DNA of 64,000 nt, from assembly GCA_024235255.1 (NCBI GenBank), contig JACKMT010000001.1, positions 372,001 through 436,000 of the forward strand, given 5' to 3'. This document shows, in pieces, positions 61,590-64,000 of the stretch. Made by a program: the position numbers and the translations under genes. The notes under the pieces were generated by a model. The model had not been told where the DNA came from. It saw only the letters and a list, made by a program, of their open reading frames with translations, and made no database searches. Origin of the DNA: Chromatiaceae bacterium. GTDB taxonomy: Bacteria; Pseudomonadota; Gammaproteobacteria; Chromatiales; Chromatiaceae. The first letter of the stretch is position 1. Every line of letters starts with the position of its first letter.

Positions 61590-62510
61590 CTAGGTTTTTT
61601 TTAAAATAATCCAGAAGCCCAACCAGGAGAGTTCTTCAGTCGATATACTACGGAATTGACTCGTTAGCTTGTCTTTTATTGCGTTGATGCTTTTTGTTTC
61701 CAACTTTCCAGTGGCTGTAATAGACACTAATTTCAATTCGGATTTTTCTACAAGTTGTAGATATTTATTAACTCTCCACCTGTTCGGAAAACCTTTGTGG
61801 CTATACATTAATTTATAAAGATATTGCGGCCAAGATAAAAAATCAAAATCACGATATCTATCTAAGCCATGACTTTTCAGGTCAACTTGGTGAATCGAAA
61901 TGCCGCCTTTCTTTAATGCCTGCTCTATATCCAGAATTGTGCCTTCAAGGTTATTAACATGCTCCAAAACTGCTCTTGACAATATGAGATCATATTCCTG
62001 TACTGCACCGGATAGACCGTTGCTTTGAACTGAATAGGAAATCAGCTCAGGTTTAAAACCGCTACTGGGATTTCCTTTCTCGATAAATGCGCTGCTTGCT
62101 CGTTCTAAATATTTTTTTTCCAACCGATTTATTAGTTCAAGATAGATTTCTGAACTTTTCTTAGAGTCTGTTGAAAGTGGAAATCTGTCGATACATTCAA
62201 CGGATTCAGCACCATATGCGTACATTAACAGTGCTACTCCGAGTGTATCACCTGGGCCGTATTCCAGTATTTTTTTATCTTTTAAAAAATCTTGGCAATC
62301 CTCCTTGTCGATGCCCAATTTACTCAGATAGTCATTAACACAATCGAAAAAGTAGTGAGCGGACTCTATAGCCGATTCTTTTTCATTACCCCTGCCAGTT
62401 TGGTGAGTTAGTCGCACATAGCTTGAAGGAGAAAACCTTGCAATTTGATTGGAAGCAAGAGCCTTCAAAAAAAGAACGATATCCTTGATGTAATTTTCAC
62501 TATACATCAC
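61590..62510 (-). CDS. SAM-dependent methyltransferase-like protein
   Basis: 306 residues. Motif I-like KILEYGPGDTLGVALLMYAYGAESVECIDR and post-motif region YDLILSRAVLEHVNNLEGTILDIEQALKKGGISIHQVD give a class-I methyltransferase fold. In this locus it probably methylates a sugar. AT-rich relative to the rest of the window. Confidence 0.8.
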   Translation of the reverse strand: MMYSENYIKDIVLFLKALASNQIARFSPSSYVRLTHQTGRGNEKESAIESAHYFFDCVNDYLSKLGIDKEDCQDFLKDKKILEYGPGDTLGVALLMYAYGAESVECIDRFPLSTDSKKSSEIYLELINRLEKKYLERASSAFIEKGNPSSGFKPELISYSVQSNGLSGAVQEYDLILSRAVLEHVNNLEGTILDIEQALKKGGISIHQVDLKSHGLDRYRDFDFLSWPQYLYKLMYSHKGFPNRWRVNKYLQLVEKSELKLVSITATGKLETKSINAIKDKLTSQFRSISTEELSWLGFWIILKKT

Positions 62511-62579
62511 CGGTACTCGGGTAGTCCCAATAAAACAGATATGAAAAGATGTTTATGTACAGATTACCCGGATATCCAT

Positions 62580-63524
62580 TTACGCTCGAGTTCCCAATTG
62601 TTTCCACTTCAAGTAACGACCGCAAATCATTCCCAACGCGTGAGTGGCATTCATCCCCTGTCGAACATAATGGTTGTCTCTTTTTAAAAACAACAGCACC
62701 GAATTCAAAAGGTGGGAAATAAACTGGACTCCCATAAATGGCGGAATCCCCAAAAACATGGTCTTATAATCGCCTGTTTCGAACTGTCCCTGCTTTTTAC
62801 CGGCAACGAAGTGTACTCGCCAGAAATATCGTCTATTAATGCGCCACGATTCTACGAAATGCAAAACGCCCATCTCAGGTAGGTATTTCATTAACACACC
62901 TACCTTTAACATATCTCTGAACATGATGACATCTTCACCACCACCAATACCTTTGCCTTCACGATTATACCGCGTATTGAACCGCAACTGATTGTTATTC
63001 CTAAATATTGTCATATCATAAGCTATGATACTAGTCCATATCGGTGTACTTTCATCGCGGATAATGAATGGAGTTTCTCCATAATTTATCTCAGCATAAA
63101 ATCCCAGAAGCTCATCAACTAACCACTTGGGTCTTTTGTTATTTCCAAATTCGACTGTGACTTTCCCTCCAACGCACTGAACTTCTCCTTTTTCCAGTTC
63201 GTTAACGGCAGTTTCAACCAGATGTTTAGAGTCAGGGGTTTCGTCATCGTCGATAAACAGCAAGTAACTGCTTTCCATACTCTCCACAAGTGCACGGTTT
63301 CTTGCATAAGCGATTCCTTGTGAGGATTCATGGACGAAACGCAATTTCATCCCCGGTTGATTGGCGAGTTCCGTTAAAACCTGTTCCGTGTTATCCGTGC
63401 AATTATTGATTATAAATAGGATTTCGCATTCAATCGGGCAAATCTGCTTACGCAACTCAGCTACCAATTTTGATAGATTATTTGCTCGATTATAGGTGCA
63501 TACTGCAATGGTTATTTTTTTCAT
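62580..63524 (-). CDS. Family-2 glycosyltransferase
   Basis: 314 residues; ITIAVCTYNRANNLSKLV, LLFIDDDETPDSKHL (DXD-like) and GGGEDVIMF are GT-A signatures. Downstream part contains one or two hydrophobic segments. Part of the glycan-assembly set. Confidence 0.9.
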   Translation of the reverse strand: MKKITIAVCTYNRANNLSKLVAELRKQICPIECEILFIINNCTDNTEQVLTELANQPGMKLRFVHESSQGIAYARNRALVESMESSYLLFIDDDETPDSKHLVETAVNELEKGEVQCVGGKVTVEFGNNKRPKWLVDELLGFYAEINYGETPFIIRDESTPIWTSIIAYDMTIFRNNNQLRFNTRYNREGKGIGGGEDVIMFRDMLKVGVLMKYLPEMGVLHFVESWRINRRYFWRVHFVAGKKQGQFETGDYKTMFLGIPPFMGVQFISHLLNSVLLFLKRDNHYVRQGMNATHALGMICGRYLKWKQLGTRA

Positions 63525-63644
63525 TTTAGAGTGAATTCTAATCGGACAGGCAGTGACTGCTAATTAGTGGGACCAGAGCAAACTTTCGATAATCGAATAC
63601 AAACTGGTGTCGTGAAGTCAGTTGAGTAAAGTATTTATCGCCAA

Positions 63645-64000
63645 TTATGAACCAAAATGAAGTCTTTGCCTTATCCTATTCATGTAATAAGCTGATATTT
63701 TCCTCAATGGTACTTCGTTGTCCGAAAATATAAGTTTACGAGCCAGGTCACTGACTGAATCATTGCGAAATATTGTAATCCTTGGCACCAGCATCGAGTC
63801 GGTTTCTGGACTTAGCGAACCGGAATTTGTAGTACAGGCTATTTTGTAACCCGAATTTCGTACTGCTTCGATGCTTTTTTCGTCAAATTTCCCAAAGGGA
63901 TAAGCAAAGCTGACCACTTCGTCTCGAATAAGCATTTCCAAATAGTGTTTTGACGCTCGCATCTCTTCTGTCTGTTTCTCATAACTAAGCGAAGTTAGGT
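63645..64000 (-). CDS. Polysaccharide deacetylase family protein (C-terminal part, cut by window end)
   Basis: The frame is open to the window edge (upstream codons read LTSLSYEKQTEEM), so the N-terminus with the metal-binding motif lies outside. VVSFAYPFGKFDEKSIEAVRNSGYKIACTTN is the conserved C-terminal motif of NodB-type deacetylases. Exosortase loci commonly hold such an enzyme. Confidence 0.82.
   Translation of the reverse strand, partial: LTSLSYEKQTEEMRASKHYLEMLIRDEVVSFAYPFGKFDEKSIEAVRNSGYKIACTTNSGSLSPETDSMLVPRITIFRNDSVSDLARKLIFSDNEVPLRKISAYYMNRIRQRLHFGS

Noticed and set aside
1..64000. tRNA, rRNA, CRISPR, prophage or intact IS
   Set aside because: No cloverleaf, no regularly spaced repeats, no integrase or transposase frame seen.

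Overview
The window reads as chromosome of a free-living or symbiotic gammaproteobacterium. Codon usage is moderately GC-rich, intergenic regions are AT-rich, and the gene families (TAXI-type TRAP transporter, exosortase-A-type exopolysaccharide locus, Na+-translocating decarboxylase, sigma-54 enhancer-binding regulator) fit Chromatiales-like sulfur bacteria. That placement is an inference from gene content. I saw no rRNA, tRNA, CRISPR array, phage or intact transposase.

Region 1 (1-21.7 kb) looks like one catabolic regulon. On the minus strand lie a succinate-semialdehyde dehydrogenase, a GABA aminotransferase, a 995-aa NAD-glutamate dehydrogenase and a malic enzyme cut by the window start. 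Divergently on the plus strand lie a very large (968 aa) Orn/Lys/Arg-type decarboxylase, an ATP-grasp ligase and a C45-type Ntn-hydrolase. Converging on these is a minus-strand operon of two TAXI binding proteins, a fused TRAP permease, a UspA protein and a nitrilase-family amidohydrolase. A PuuR-like XRE-cupin regulator is divergent from that operon. Four near-identical 16-bp palindromic sites (consensus GYTTAATATRYYRAAC) sit in the two promoter regions that serve all of these units. The best reading is an uncharacterised pathway that imports or makes an amine, passes it through ligated and hydrolysed amide intermediates, and feeds GABA, succinate, 2-oxoglutarate and pyruvate into central metabolism.

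Region 2 (21.7-36.5 kb) holds a PiT phosphate transporter, two PhoU-like (DUF47) proteins and a YfdX-like periplasmic protein, followed by an SLC13/RCK anion transporter, a sensor kinase and an NtrC-type regulator. Five copies of a GTTGCAA-n-TTGCAAC palindrome and two GG-N10-GC sigma-54 promoters connect these genes. EptA and a Kef-type antiporter with two Usp domains follow.

Region 3 (36.8-43.2 kb) is a compact seven-gene operon: TonB-dependent receptor, periplasmic protein, polyferredoxin, DsbD/TauE-like membrane protein, ExbB, ExbD, TonB. It is a self-contained uptake machine with a redox module. An alpha/beta hydrolase lies tail-to-tail with it.

Region 4 (44.4-64 kb) is a polysaccharide locus of the exosortase-A type: rfbDCA with a fused ATP sulfurylase/APS kinase, EpsG-like kinase, EpsF-like chain-length protein, EpsL-like barrel, EpsE-like export protein, a PEP-CTERM protein, a WcaJ-type sugar transferase, and, after a four-gene Na+-pumping acyl-CoA decarboxylase, an exosortase-A-associated ligase, a methyltransferase, a GT2 and a polysaccharide deacetylase cut by the window end.
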